From Ahaetulla prasina (Eukaryota; Chordata; Lepidosauria; Squamata; Colubridae): DNA of 64,000 nucleotides. The stretch is from positions 70,640,723 through 70,704,722 of the forward strand of contig NC_080546.1 of NCBI RefSeq assembly GCF_028640845.1, read 5' to 3'. The position numbers and the translations under genes were made by a program. The notes under the pieces were generated by a model. It was not told the DNA's origin. It did no database searches and saw only the letters and a program-made list of their open reading frames with translations. Within the stretch, counting starts at the first letter, position 1. Each line of letters begins with the position of its first letter. Of this stretch, positions 35,131-46,259 are shown piece by piece.

Positions 35131-36948
35131 ATTCTGTGTGTACAGAAAAGGAATGAGTAAATCATTGTGGTGTTGCAGATGTAGCCAGAATATTGCTTAA
35201 TTGAAACATGGTTTTCAATGTCCTAAAATTTTTATGTTCTGAGAAGAAATAGATTCAGATATTAATGTGACCTTGGGACAAGATTTAATACTCCCAAACA
35301 TTCATATTATTTTCAACTGTTACATGAAAATTGGTTTCCCTCTATTTACTACTAAAAGGATAGTCCTTTAACATTGGAAAGGGACATTTACAGCCCAAAT
35401 TACTCAGTGGATTGAAGACCTGATATTGATGTTACAATAATGAAACTGCTTAAAGGTTTAAATTATATAAGGATATTTAAAATAAAATATAGTTATTCTT
35501 TATTGAAACTTGTGGATGGGTGGATAGAGAAAGTGAGTGAGAGGGAGAGAGAGAAAACACCGATACTTGTGTGTGGCTTTTTTCCTCTTTGTTAATGTTT
35601 TTTCTTTGTTCTGTTTTTAAAAAAGAAAGAAAGACTACCTTGGAAGTGTTTTTTGGTTGCAGCGTAAATGAAAGGTTAAATAACATATATGAAATTAACA
35701 TTAATTACCAATATCTTAGTAAGGCACATAATAAGGATGGTAAAATGGATCCTTTAGCTTGATTTTTTTTCTAAGTTAGTGGGCACCTCAAATTCCAGAG
35801 TGCACTCTTGAGTTCCATCAGATTTATTGCTGTACTATTTGTGTATCAGTATAAATAGCTGTAAATAGGTTTTCGATAGGTTTTAAGATTTATTCTGATC
35901 TATCTCAGAGTGGCATAGCAGGTAATAGTTTGGACAATCATCTCGGTCCAAAAGCATAGCAAGAATGGGTCTCTTGATCTACCCATGTTTTGGAGAAAGT
36001 GGAATCAGTGGGAAAATGCAATTTGTCCATTTTTTAAACGAAATAGAATAAAACAAAATGTTAACAAGTTACGATACTTATGTAGATACCTACCAACACA
36101 TCTAAATTATATTAAAGTAACCAAAATATCTTTACAATCCCCAAGGCATGTCGCAACTTTTGAACACCCGTAATGTTTGGAAATTGAAAGTTGAAAAATT
36201 TGACACCCCCTATAAAGCATGCATGTCACTTCTGCCAGCACATCCTGTAAATCTCATGGGAGCAAGTGTTTGCTGGCATGTAATACCAGAAAAAGATGAA
36301 GCTTAGTGGAATTGTTGACAGGTGCAATATATGTGCCCATATGTGTTCTAAATCATATTTTCCTTTCAAATGAGAATTGTGCACACATTCAAAAGCAGAA
36401 CAGAATTACTGTAATTGTGGGACTGCTGAAGGTTTTGATTATCTTCTGTTTGGTTCATTGAAATCTTGCATTTGAAGTGATTTCAGTATAAATAAAGAAT
36501 GAAGTTTTATTTTAATCTTAACATGCATATAAAGTACGACAAGCAATACAACAATTACGATCAAATAATCACCTAGGTAATAATTTTCTTTTTAGTTTTT
36601 ATTAATAGTAGACATGCTTACTGCAAATGGACAAGGAGAACAAAGGCTTCCCCACTCTGTGTGAACAGTGAAAACTGGATGATAGATAGTAATAGAATTC
36701 AATAGAAAAACATAGAAGAGAATTACCCCTCTCCCCCAACTTTATGAGCAGCTAATATTTGCTTTAAAAAAAAGACTGGTATATTTTATCCTAAGAAGTG
36801 GTTACTAATGACGTGATCCTAATGAGAGATGGTAGCATTGTTTATTATTCCCTGGGATAATAAGGTTTTTTTTTTGGGGGGGGGGGTTGCTTTTGTTTTG
36901 CTATTAGTAACCTTTCCCAAAATCTTTCTCATTTTCAAATATGATAGT
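35131..36948. other. No feature recognised
   Basis: AT-rich intergenic sequence; a G run at about 36878 and a GA-rich tract at 35520-35555 are simple repeats. Confidence 0.4.
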
Positions 36949-37138
36949 TGTTATGTTCGGAAAGTAACGAGGCTGGAGACCAGGGTAGTGACAACAGCTC
37001 TTTAATATAGGGTGGACCCAGCAACAGGCTGGGGCAAAAACCTCTCCTTTTATACAGTTCTGTTGGAGGCTTCGACCAATCAGCAACGTGCTGATTTCCC
37101 GCTCAAATATTTAAAGGCACAACTGTTAATACATAACA
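36949..37138 (-). repeat. Gypsy 3' LTR
   Basis: 190 bp. On the minus strand it has a TATAAAAGG box (37054-37046) and an ATTAAA within ctatattaaagagctg, fitting promoter and poly(A) signals. Confidence 0.9.
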
Positions 37139-37153
37139 CTCCTCCCCTCCCAG
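37139..37153 (-). promoter_or_regulatory. Polypurine tract of the Gypsy element
   Basis: Minus strand CTGGGAGGGGAGGAG directly abuts the 3' LTR, the expected plus-strand primer site. Confidence 0.75.
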
Positions 37154-37327
37154 AAAACACTTGGTCTTATTTACATATTTATTCACATGTTATTTTTCGA
37201 CGTAGTCACGCAAATAACCTGGACAATGCCTCCTTAGCGCCCGGACGGAACGCCTGCAAGGCCATTCGACGCAGGGTGGAAAGGTGCAGAGAGGGCATGT
37301 CGGATGCCTTCCTCTGCCAGGTACTCT

Positions 37328-38671
37328 TCAAACTGGGCTGCCGTGAATTGGGGCCCATTGTCGGACACCAGGGTGTCCGCAACCCGTGAGTTGCGAATAG
37401 GTGGCGAGGGTTGCGATTACTGCTTCGGCTGTGGTGGACTTCATAAGTATGATCTCTAACCATTTGGAAAATGCATCTACCACCACTAGGAACGTTTGGC
37501 CGTGAAAGGGGCCAGCAAAGTCAATGTGGATTCTTGACCAAGGCCCTTGGGGCTTTTCCCATTCTCTGACTGGGGCTGTTGGGGGTAGCGGTCTGGACTC
37601 TTGGCAAGCTTGGCATTTCCCTACCCTCTCAGCAATCTCTGCGTCCATGAGTGGCCACCATACATAGCTTCTAGCTAACCCTTCATCCTTACGATGCCTG
37701 GGTGACCTCGTGGAGGAGGTCCAATACCTGCCCCTTAGCTTAACAGGAATTATTACACGATCACCCCATAACAGGCACCCCCCTTGAGCCGAGAGCTCAT
37801 CACGTTTCTTAACAAATTCTTTGAACCGCTCGCCCGGCGCAGCGGGCCACCCTCTCTGTACCCAACCGAGTACAGTCCTTAACACAATGTCCCGGTATGA
37901 TGCCCGAGCCACTTCCTTTGATGTGACTGGGCCAGAGTCCAACGAGTCAATAAGGAGGATGGGTGTCCCCGGAGTGGGGTCTTCGGTCGCCCCTGGCAGT
38001 GGGCATCGGCTCAATGCGTCTGCATGCCCCACTTCTTTTCCCGGTCGATGCTGCAGCTTGTATGAGTAAGCGGCTAAAAATATAGTCCATCGAGTCAAAC
38101 GTGGCGAAAGTGCCACAGGCGTTGGCCGGTCGCCAGCCAGTAATCCAAGTAACGGTCTGTGGTCAGTCACGATTTCAAAATTCCGCCCAAAGACATACTC
38201 ATGGAATTTTTTGACCCCTGATACAATGGCTAATGCTTCTTTGTCTAATTGGCTGTAGTTCCTCTCTGGGGAGGACATCGTTCTAGAGTAGAACGCTATA
38301 GGGGCTTCTGTGCCGTTTGGAAGTCTATGGCTGAGTACAGCCCCCACCCCATAAGGGGACGCATCGCAAACCAGCACTAGGGGTAGTGAGTCGTGATATT
38401 GGATGAGCAGGCTATCACTTGAGAGCAGGTTCTTTACTGCTTCAAAAGCCCTATTTTCTGACTTTCCCCAAGACCAAACAGTATTTTTCCCTAAGAGCCT
38501 ATGCAGCGGTTCCGCAACGGTTGCTTTGTTCTTCAAAAAGACCGCGTAAAAATTAACCAATCCCAGGAATGCCTGCAGCTCTGCTTTGTTTTTGGGCGCT
38601 GGAGCCTTCCTAATTGCCTTAACTTTGCTCTCAGTAGGGTGAATTCCTTTCTTGTCTATCCGGTAGCCCAA
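37328..38671 (-). pseudogene. Gypsy RNase H and partial integrase (447-codon open frame)
   Basis: From the right: end of RT (ELQAFLGLVNFYAVFL), RNase H (VLVCDASPYGVGAVLSHRL, LDKEALAIV, IVTDHRPLLGL), HADALSRCPL, integrase zinc region (RSYVWWPLMDAEIAERVGKC then QACQ) and first catalytic Asp in IHIDFAGPFHGQTFLVVVDA. A frame change near 37370 moves to SDNGPQFTAAQFEEYL (second Asp) and HPASNGLAG. The frame then falls apart beside the polypurine tract, so the third catalytic residue and C-terminal integrase are missing. Confidence 0.88.
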
Positions 38672-38718
38672 GAAATCGACCGATTCGACCCCTATCTGAC
38701 ATTTATTTGTCTTGACTT

Positions 38719-39177
38719 TTAATCCGCTGTCCGGAAAATGCTCAAGACCTTTCTTAACCGCACCCCCAATTCCTCCATGTTTTCCCCTGAAATTAGGACA
38801 TCATCGAAGTAGGGAACTACCCCTGGGAGCCCTTGCAGTAGTCGTTCCATCAGGTTTTGGAACAGCCCTGGTGCCACACTAACCCCAAATTGCAATCGGG
38901 TGCACTTGAATGCCCCCCTGTGCGCCACAAACGCTTGGGCTTCGCTGTGCGGGCGTCTACTGGCAGTTGTTGGTAGGCTTGGGCCAAGTCTAACTTTGCA
39001 AAGACTTGCCCTTGCCCCAAAGAGTGCAATAAGTGTTGCACCACGGAACCGGTACGCGCTTTTCTGTAAGGCTTTGTTAAGCGCCGCCTTGTAGTCAGCG
39101 CAAATTCTAATTGACCCGTCCGATTTGATGGGGGTGACGATTGGCGTCTCCCACTTTGCGTGATCGACTGGCACCAA
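38719..39177 (-). pseudogene. Gypsy reverse transcriptase palm
   Basis: Encodes WETPIVTPIKSDGSIRICAD, then a frame-disturbed stretch whose correct reading lies at 38850-39044 (KLDLAQAYQQLPVD), then FGVSVAPGLFQNLMERLL and the active site PYFDDVLISG with YFDD at 38800-38811. Two compensating frameshifts are implied, and a short gap separates it from the RNase H frame. Confidence 0.85.
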
Positions 39178-39275
39178 AATCCCCTGGTTTATGAGCTTGT
39201 CCAGCTCCCTTTCGGTTTTTGGGTTTTGGGGAAAAGGACTCTCCTCGCCTTAAGCCTAATGGGGCTACCTGGGGT

Positions 39276-39659
39276 CTAAGTTGAAGGAAATAGGGGTCCC
39301 CTTGTACTTGCCCAGGCAGTCCTTGAAGACATCTTGAACTCGTTAAAGAGAATGTCTTTCAAATTGCAGTCACTTCTGTAGATGCCAGTCACTCCCATGC
39401 CCAGGGCACGAAACCAGTCTAGTCCCAACAGACTGGGCAGAGTTCCTTCGACGATCGTGATGGGCAGGGTCTTCTTGTGAGGGCCGTACTCGACTCGGAC
39501 GGAGGTGGTCCTCGAACAGGGATGCGATTCTGGTAGTCGTGGACTCGTAGTCGTTGTGCTTGCAGGTGGCGCCGCGACGGACGGCAGCGACTTCGCCAAA
39601 GTGTCCCAGGACATGATGGTGATCGCTGATCCCGTGTCTACTTCAAGCCGGCACCGCAC
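39276..39659 (-). pseudogene. Gypsy aspartic protease region
   Basis: Starts MRCRLEVDTGSAITIMSWDT, where DTGS is the retropepsin active-site motif. Later LPITIVEGTLPSLLGLDWFR is the typical second half (LLGLDWF). The frame is open over 127 codons. Confidence 0.82.
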
Positions 39660-39663
39660 TCCT

Positions 39664-40569
39664 CTATTTTTGGCTTGGTGAAGATCTTCTTCTCCACTTT
39701 GTCGAGGCGCCGCCTATGACCACAGTTGTTTGGTTGGAATCCGCGCTTTTTGTTTGAGCCAATCGCGGGTCGCCTTGCCGATTCAGCGCTCTGATTGGCC
39801 GATTTGAATTTTCGGCGGAAGGTTGGGCCGCTCGACAAACTTGAGCTAGGTGTCCTTCTTCCCGCACCTCCGACATATCGCATCTTTAAATTTGCAGCGT
39901 TGGCGCTGGTGTTGACCCCGCAGCTTCCGATTCATCTCGGTCCCCTTTGTCGCTGCGCGGCAGACCCTTCCTCGTCTTCACCTTCGGATTCGGTCTGAAC
40001 CTCCTCCTGGTGCACCGTTGCCTTCGCTCGCCTTTTGTGGAACGGTTTCTGTAGCGTCTCTGCCGCTTGGGATGACATTTCATGTGCTCTGGCTTCGTCC
40101 AGAGCGTTGGCCAGTGTGAGGTTGCTCTTTGCTAACAACCGCCGCCAGAACGGATGTCTTTGACCTCGGATGAGTTGCTCGAGGAGCACCTCGTCTAGGT
40201 CACGGTATCCGCAGTCCTTGACGCTCTTCTTAGGGCGGCCATGTAGTCACCTATGGACTCGCCCTCCATCTGCCTTCGCTCTCCGAATTCAAACCGCCGC
40301 ACGTACTTGGACGGCGTTGGTGCGAAGTGATTTCTCAGTAAAGTCTGTAAAGTTGGCCACGACACCGACTGCAACGGCGTTGGCTCTGCCAGGGCTTCCG
40401 CGATATCAATGACCTCCGGACCGCAGTGGCTTAAGAAATAAGCCCTCTTTCGGCTGTCTGGAACTCCGTGCAGTTCGTTGGCTTCTAGGAAACTTTCGAA
40501 ACGGGTCATATACGTTCCCCATTTCTCCTTAGCCGGGTCGAACGGTGCGGGTGGAGTGTAACTGGCCAT
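39664..40569 (-). pseudogene. Gypsy gag, frameshifted
   Basis: Begins MASYTPPAPFDPAKEKWGTY at 40569. Gag core phrases include FFLSHCG-like YFLSHCGPEVIDIAEAL and FEFGERRQMEGESIGDYM. A frame change near 40192 leads to LLEQLIRGQRHPFWRRLLAK and ALDEARAHEMSSQAAETLQK, then a basic region. A zinc knuckle CRRCGKK...HLAQVC spans about 39850 with one further base change of frame. Confidence 0.82.
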
Positions 40570-40666
40570 CTCGCCTTTTCTGCCCTGGATTTGCTGGGTT
40601 CGGGTCTATCGTGCTTCAGCTCGGTTCTGGTTCTCCTCAGCCTCGAGATCCCACCTTCGTCGCCAA

Positions 40667-40856
40667 TGTTATGTTCGGAAAGTAACGAGGCTGGAGACCA
40701 GGGTAGTGACAACAGCTCTTTAATATAGGGTGGACCCAGCAACAGGCTGGGGCAAAAACCTCTCCTTTTATACAGTTCTGTTGGAGGCTTCGACCAATCA
40801 GCAACGTGCTGATTTCCCGCTCAAATATTTAAAGGCACAACTGTTAATACATAACA
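40667..40856 (-). repeat. Gypsy 5' LTR
   Basis: By eye identical to 36949-37138 across all 190 bp. The primer-binding region would be the adjacent minus-strand TTGGCGACGAAGGTGGG (40666 downwards); the cognate tRNA is not assigned. Confidence 0.9.
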
Positions 40857-40861
40857 ATAGT

Positions 40862-42244
40862 GGAACTAGAAAAATGCCTCATGAGATGTTCTTAAACCCT
40901 GTTGTAGAGAATAAAGTGCTAATTCTGCTTTTTAAAATAAACCTGTACTTGCTCTCTTAATAATTTTCTAGCCAACTAATGAAATTCATGATCGCAGTTT
41001 ATTGTTTACTTTCTATGTTGCTTCATGCAGCAAATTCAGCAGAATTCTTCCTCTAAATCTACAAGATAAGCAGTAAGCAATTATTTGGCACTGAAAGCAA
41101 GAATATGCTTCTTGTTTATTTAGCGTCTATAGCCTTTGCAAGTGGTTTTTATGAACAAATACTCTTCCCACTTGCCAAAGCAGTGAAACTTAGTCTAATT
41201 TAAAAAATGCTTGTAATTTTTAACTGAAAAAAATAGAACACTTTATTGCTATATCGTTAAATTTGCCTTTTTTCCAAGCTATTTTGCATATTATCAAGCC
41301 GCATTATATGCCACACAAACCTGAAAGTTCATATTTAGGCAAATAAAAAATTGTAACCGTGCACATGTGTAAAAGGACATTCTTTATCTGTTTTTGCATA
41401 CATGGGGGAAGCCTTTATTTAATTATTTTTGCCACTTAACTGAACATATAAAATGAAAGTGGGATAAAAATGAAATAAATAAACCTTGGTTAATAATACC
41501 ATTGTGAGTAGCTCAGGATTAGAGGTAGTTCTCAATTTAAAACCATTTGTTTAACAACAGTTCAAAGTTACAGTGGCTGTGGAAAAAAATTTTTTAACAC
41601 TTGTATTCTCCCAACCATTGCAGCACCCATGCAGTCACATGATTGCACGTATGAATGATTTCTGTAAGCTGAAAAATTTACGTATTATGGCAGTTTGGGG
41701 GGAGGGGAATGGCTCCGTGCTGTGATATCTCAGGCCACATGGTGATTACTGCTAATGGAATCTAGCTGGACTTCAGGTATGAAATCTTAAGTTTCTCTTT
41801 GCAAACTACACCCCCTTCTCCCCCCCCCCTCCCCAAAAAATTGTATGGCAAGGGCTGGGGGGGGGAAATCATTTATTTGGCCAAAGGTATATCAGATGGG
41901 AAGCTTTTGTTAATTTTCTTCCCAGCGTTGTTTTCTTTTTTCTTTTTAACAACTGCTGTAAATATCATACAAGTTCCACAATTGCACATATGCAATTCCT
42001 CCTGCATATTTCAGCCTCCATGTTTACAGTAAAGAAAAGAAAAAAAAAACCAAAAAAAAATATGTATTTCTCAGTTTTCTTTAGAAGAAGCCATAAGTAT
42101 CATTAACATTTATGCTTATTATACTAGTCTGCTTGGAGAAAACTAGTATCTACATGATGTCTGCGTGAGTAATAAATTCAGTATGGAGAACTTGTTACTG
42201 GTTTACTTGGGATAGCTCCATAATATGCATGCAAAAAGAAATAA
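40862..42244. other. No feature recognised
   Basis: Intergenic AT-rich sequence. A faint R-like trace lies at 41525-41580, and homopolymer runs occur at 41810-41870 and 42030-42060. Confidence 0.35.
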
Positions 42245-42580
42245 GTCATTTCTTTATCTCAACAATGACTCTGGGCAGAGAATAATAAAAATGAATATAC
42301 AAAAATAAAATACACAGCAGCCAAGAAAATCAACAATCCTTCCAATAGTCAGGACAGATCCCTTTGTGCACTCAGGGTCCCAGGCCTAAGCCCAAAGCCA
42401 GGTCTTTGAGGCATTAGGAAAGGCCAGCAGTGTCAAGACCATCCCAATCTCTGGAAGGAGAATGTTCCATAGGACGGGAACTATTGCAGAAAAAATTCAT
42501 CATCTGGGCCCCGCCAGCCTGCAATCCTAAAGTAATGGGAGCTGGGGCATAGCCCTCCTGCTGGACCAAAATAGGACTGA
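42245..42580 (-). mobile_element. L2-like LINE 3' fragment
   Basis: Reversed phrases such as agagaataataaaaatgaat at the left and gaaggagaatgttccatagg (as in the L2 C-terminal FHNNLP-type region) suggest an old minus-strand L2 3' end. Weak. Confidence 0.4.
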
Positions 42581-43435
42581 TGGACACAACAGGGAAAAAA
42601 TGGTCTTCTCAGTAATTATGGCCCCAAATTTCAATATAGGAAAGAATATACATTGGTTTACCATACAGATCTATTCACTGAGTTTCTTTCTTAAAGCTTT
42701 GATGGAAAAGATGGAAATGAGAATCAGCATTAGTTCAAGAATTTTTATAAAAACTGTCCAGCAAGATTATGAACAAGTTCCGTCTCTGCAAGGATGGAGG
42801 TGCTCTTAAGGCCTAACCCTAAATGTAGTGTTACTTTGCTTCTCCTAAACCTCTGCTATTGGTATATGTTCCAAATGTTTGCTCCATCCACCAGCCCTCA
42901 CTTCTACAAGACTACATTTTATAAAACAACCGAAGATGGCATTATACAAGACTACTGGAATTTTACTGCTACTCTTATATGATTCAGTTTTCTATGAGCC
43001 ACAGGAGAGAGGTAACATCTACCTAACTATGCAGTTTGAGTGTTTAGGAACTGTCTCTGATGTTGTGATGTCACTTTGTCTTCCCTTTTCTCAGTGCTTT
43101 GCATAATGACTTCTGAAGGAAATCGAGCATCAATAAGGAACTTGTGGTTGTAGTTTCAATCTGACTAGAGAATTGGGACTTTCTAATTATAACTGCTAGA
43201 AACATAATTTTACTTAAAACTTTTCGTTTTGATTTTGAGAATGAATTCAGTGAACAGATTGGAAAATTGGGATGGGGGGGACACCTGTGATTAGCCACAG
43301 TAAATGCATGTAACCACTGGTATGTCAGTACTACTAACTAGATATATCACTGTTAGATATAAAGAAACAGGATGATAAATCAAGTTTGTATGATATTAAA
43401 AATATCAAGATAAACTATTGCGTTAGAATATCAAC

Positions 43436-43437
<2 letters not shown>
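42581..43437. other. No feature recognised
   Basis: Short ORFs here show no family resemblance. Confidence 0.35.
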
Positions 43438-43514
<77 letters not shown>

Positions 43515-43523
43515 TATATATAT
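43438..43523. repeat. (TA)n microsatellite, about 85 bp
   Basis: Nearly pure TA run directly beside the PLE tail that begins at about 43528. Confidence 0.92.
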
Positions 43524-43527
43524 GTCT

Positions 43528-44645
43528 TTAGTTGTTGGGTTTTCTCCGTGTAAAATTGGAAGTGTCTTGGCGGCGTTTGACGAAGTCTCATTCGTCATCT
43601 TCAGGCTTCAACCGTGCTTCTGGGAGCAATGTGTGATCGCAGCTGTTTCTTCCTTTTAACTGCTAGTGGGGTTTGAACTGATTGGGTGGGAGCTTGGCTG
43701 TGCTCTGATTGGATGGGGTTTTCTGTGCTCTGATTGGCTGGGGTGTGTCCTGTGTTGGTGGGGGCTTGGTTGTGCTCAGTCTAGTCTGTGCTGCAGGGGA
43801 TTTGAGCTGGTGAGCTGCATAGCTGTTGTTTGGCTTTGTGGTCGTGCTACATCTTCATAGTGGGTGTCAGTCTGCTGCATGAATGGATTGGAGGGTTTGA
43901 AATGGCTAATGTTGCAGCTGCGGTCTGGCTTCTGGTCCTTGGTCGTGCTTTATGATCAGTGTGGGTTTGGGTCTGCTTTCTGGGTGGATGTGCGGTGGTG
44001 ACATCCTGTGGACCTTGAGTGTGGGTCTGGTGTCATTCCTCGTGTTAGGGACTCGTTTGTCAATAGGCGGGTTTCAAATGGCTGGTAGGCGGGAGGTGTC
44101 ATCTCGTTTGTTCATGCTGTGTGGGCGTTTTCTATCTCAATGGCTTCTCTGATTATTCTGTTGTTAAAGTGTTCAGTTTTGGCGATAGTTCTGGTCTTTT
44201 AAAGTCAATATCATGTCCTGTGACTTTAAAGTGTTGGACCAGGAAGAAGTTAGTTCCTCTTTTTGAATGAGTTCTTGTGTTCTTCAATCGTGCACTTATT
44301 CTTCTGTTGGTTTGTCCAATGTATGTGGTGGGGCAGGCGGTGCATGGATTTCATATACTCCTTGATTTTCTAACTCAATTTTGTCTTTGGGTTTCTTAGG
44401 ATGGTGGATATTTTCTGTTTGTGCAGAATGCTGTCTTGATGTTGTGTTTGTGGAGGATCTTGCTGATTCTGTCTGTGGTGCCTTTATATATGGGAGGAGG
44501 GCTGTGCCGTTTCTTGTTCTCTGTCTTGGATTTTAGTGGGGGTTCTTTTGGATTAGCTTGGTAATCTTATTTCTTTGGAATCCATTGGATGTTAGTACGT
44601 TAGTGAGAGTGTCTAGTTCGGGTTTTAGGTGTTGTTCATCAAGAA
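43528..44645 (-). mobile_element. Penelope-like element family 1, arm A (minus)
   Basis: On the minus strand it runs from ATDEQHLKPELDTL-type RT end through TDRISKILHKHNIKTAFCTN to a GIY-YIG-like segment: GVYEI, then CTACPTTYIGQTNRRISAR after one frame correction. It continues through the spacer to the tail with a damaged hammerhead-like motif (43573-43604, one base lost from GAAAC). GIY-YIG endonuclease after RT is the hallmark of Penelope elements. Confidence 0.85.
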
Positions 44646-44654
44646 TCTTAGTCT

Positions 44655-45905
44655 ACAGAAACCCAATGGCCCCTAGGACACACCATCTACCAGAAGAAAA
44701 CACACACAAACCGCCATCTGCACGCACTCACACCACCACCCAGCACAGATCAACTGAGCCAAGACACTCATCTCCAGAACAAAATGCTTAGCTGATGAAC
44801 AACACCTAAAACCCGAACTAGACACTCTCACTAACGTACTAACATCCAATGGATTCCAAAGAAATAAGATTACCAAGCTAATCCAAAAGAACCCCCACTA
44901 AAATCCAAGACAGAGAACAAGAAACGGCACAGCCCTCCTCCCATATATAAAAGGCACCACAGACAGAATCAGCAAGATCCTCCACAAACACAACATCAAG
45001 ACAGCATTCTGCACAAACAGAAAAATATCCACCATCCTAAGAAACCCCAAAGACAAAATTGAGTTAGAAAATCAAGGAGTATATGAAATCATGCACCGCC
45101 TGCCCCACCACATACATTGACAAACCAACAGAAGAATAAGTGCACGATTGAAGAACACAAGAACTCATTCAAAAAGAGGAACTAACTTCTTCCTGGTCCA
45201 ACACTTAAAGTCACAGGACATGATATTGACTTTAAAAGACCAGAACTATCGCCAAAACTGAACACTTTAACAACAGAATAATCAGAGAAGCCATTGAGAT
45301 AGAAAACGCCCACACAGCATGAACAAACGAGATGACACCTCCCGCCTACCAGCCATTTGAAACCCGCCTTATTGACAAACGAGTCCCAACACGAGGAATG
45401 ACACCAGACCCACACTCACAAGGTCCACACAGGATGTCACCACCACATCCACCCAGAAAGCAGACCCAAACCCACACTGATCATAAAGCACGACTCAAGG
45501 ACCAGAAGCCAGACCGCAGCTGCAACATTAGCCATTTCAAACCCTCCAATCCATTCATGCAGCAGACTGACACCCACTATGAAGATGTAGCACACCACAA
45601 AGCCAAACAACAGCTATGCAGCTCACCAGCTCAAATCCCCTGCAGCACAGACTAGACTGAGCACAACCAAGCCCCCACCAACACAGGACACACCCCAGCC
45701 AATCAGAGCACAGAAAACCCCATCCAATCAGAGCACAGCCAAGCTCCCACCCAATCAGTTCAAACCCCACTAGCAGTTAAAGGAAGAAACAGCTGCGATC
45801 ACACATTGCTCCCAGAAGCACGGTTGAAGCCAAACGTCGCCAAGACACTTCCAATTTTACACGGAGAAAACCCAACAACTAAAGACCTATATAAACAGTG
45901 AAAAC
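44655..45905 (+). mobile_element. Penelope-like element family 1, arm B (plus)
   Basis: Head-to-head inverted copy of arm A, with about 140 bp more at its 5' side. That part encodes the RT C-terminal phrase VYRKP with HAHSHHHPAQ (44655-44750), then CLADEQHLKPELDTLTNVL, DRISKILHKHNIKTAFC and the GIY-YIG remnant near 45077-45150. Stops and frameshifts are frequent. The tail lacks the hammerhead-like core: about 26 bp are missing at 45831. Confidence 0.87.
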
Positions 45906-45912
45906 CTCAGAA

Positions 45913-45917
<5 letters not shown>

Positions 45918-45968
<51 letters not shown>
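45918..45968. repeat. (TA)n between PLE copies
   Basis: TA run between the tail of arm B and the reversed tail C. Confidence 0.92.
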
Positions 45969-45972
<4 letters not shown>

Positions 45973-45974
45973 TT

Positions 45975-46100
45975 CTGGGGTTTTCACTGTTATATCTTTA
46001 ATCAGTCTAGTTTTCTCCGTGTAAAATTGGAAGTGTCTTGGCGGCGTTTGACGTCTCATTCGTCATCTTCAGGCTTCAACCCGTGCTTCTGGGAGCAATT
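45975..46100 (-). mobile_element. PLE family 1 tail, copy C (minus)
   Basis: Only the tail: reversed ttttctccgtgtaaaattgg, damaged hammerhead-like motif (missing part of stem II) and gtgcttctgggagcaa. Directly abuts the next copy. Confidence 0.85.
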
Positions 46101-46208
46101 GCTCCCAGAAGCACGAAGCTGAAGCCTGAAGATGACGAATGAGACTTCGTCGAAACGTCGCCAAGACACTTCCAATTTTACACGGGAGAAAACCCGAACA
46201 ACCAAAGA

Positions 46209-46211
<3 letters not shown>
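46101..46211 (+). mobile_element. PLE family 1 tail, copy D (plus)
   Basis: Mirror of copy C from ttgctcccagaagcacgaag to accaaagacctatata, with an intact-looking hammerhead-like motif at 46126-46159. Confidence 0.85.
46119..46165 (+). ncRNA. Hammerhead-ribozyme-like motif, second intact-looking copy
   Basis: CTGAAGA at 46126-46132, 6-bp GACGAA/TTCGTC stem, GAAAC at 46152-46156, GTC at 46157-46159. Identical to the motif at 966-1012 and subject to the same doubts. Confidence 0.5.

Positions 46212-46255
<44 letters not shown>
46212..46255. repeat. (TA)n microsatellite after PLE
   Basis: TA run following copy D. Confidence 0.92.
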
Positions 46256-46257
<2 letters not shown>

Positions 46258-46259
46258 AT

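Larger units (their letters stand above)
36949..40856 (-). mobile_element. Ty3/Gypsy LTR retrotransposon, 3908 bp, minus strand
   Basis: Two 190-bp LTRs (36949-37138, 40667-40856) look identical and begin TGTTATG and end CATAACA. A perfect 5-bp duplication atagt flanks the element (36944-36948, 40857-40861). The minus strand reads gag, protease, RT, RNase H and part of integrase, the Ty3/Gypsy order. A polypurine tract lies beside the 3' LTR. The internal part is about 3.5 kb, shorter than usual, because the integrase end is missing. Frameshifts are present. The downstream style (HIDFAGPF integrase) suggests the mag/SURL side of the group. Confidence 0.92.

Noticed and set aside
43438..43523. 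Possible regulatory or origin-like AT tract
   Set aside because: It is a plain TA microsatellite linked to PLE copies.
43666..43860. Cys/Gly/Leu-rich ORF repeated at 45555-45770
   Set aside because: It is the antisense reading of the PLE tail, appearing in both arms because they are inverted copies.
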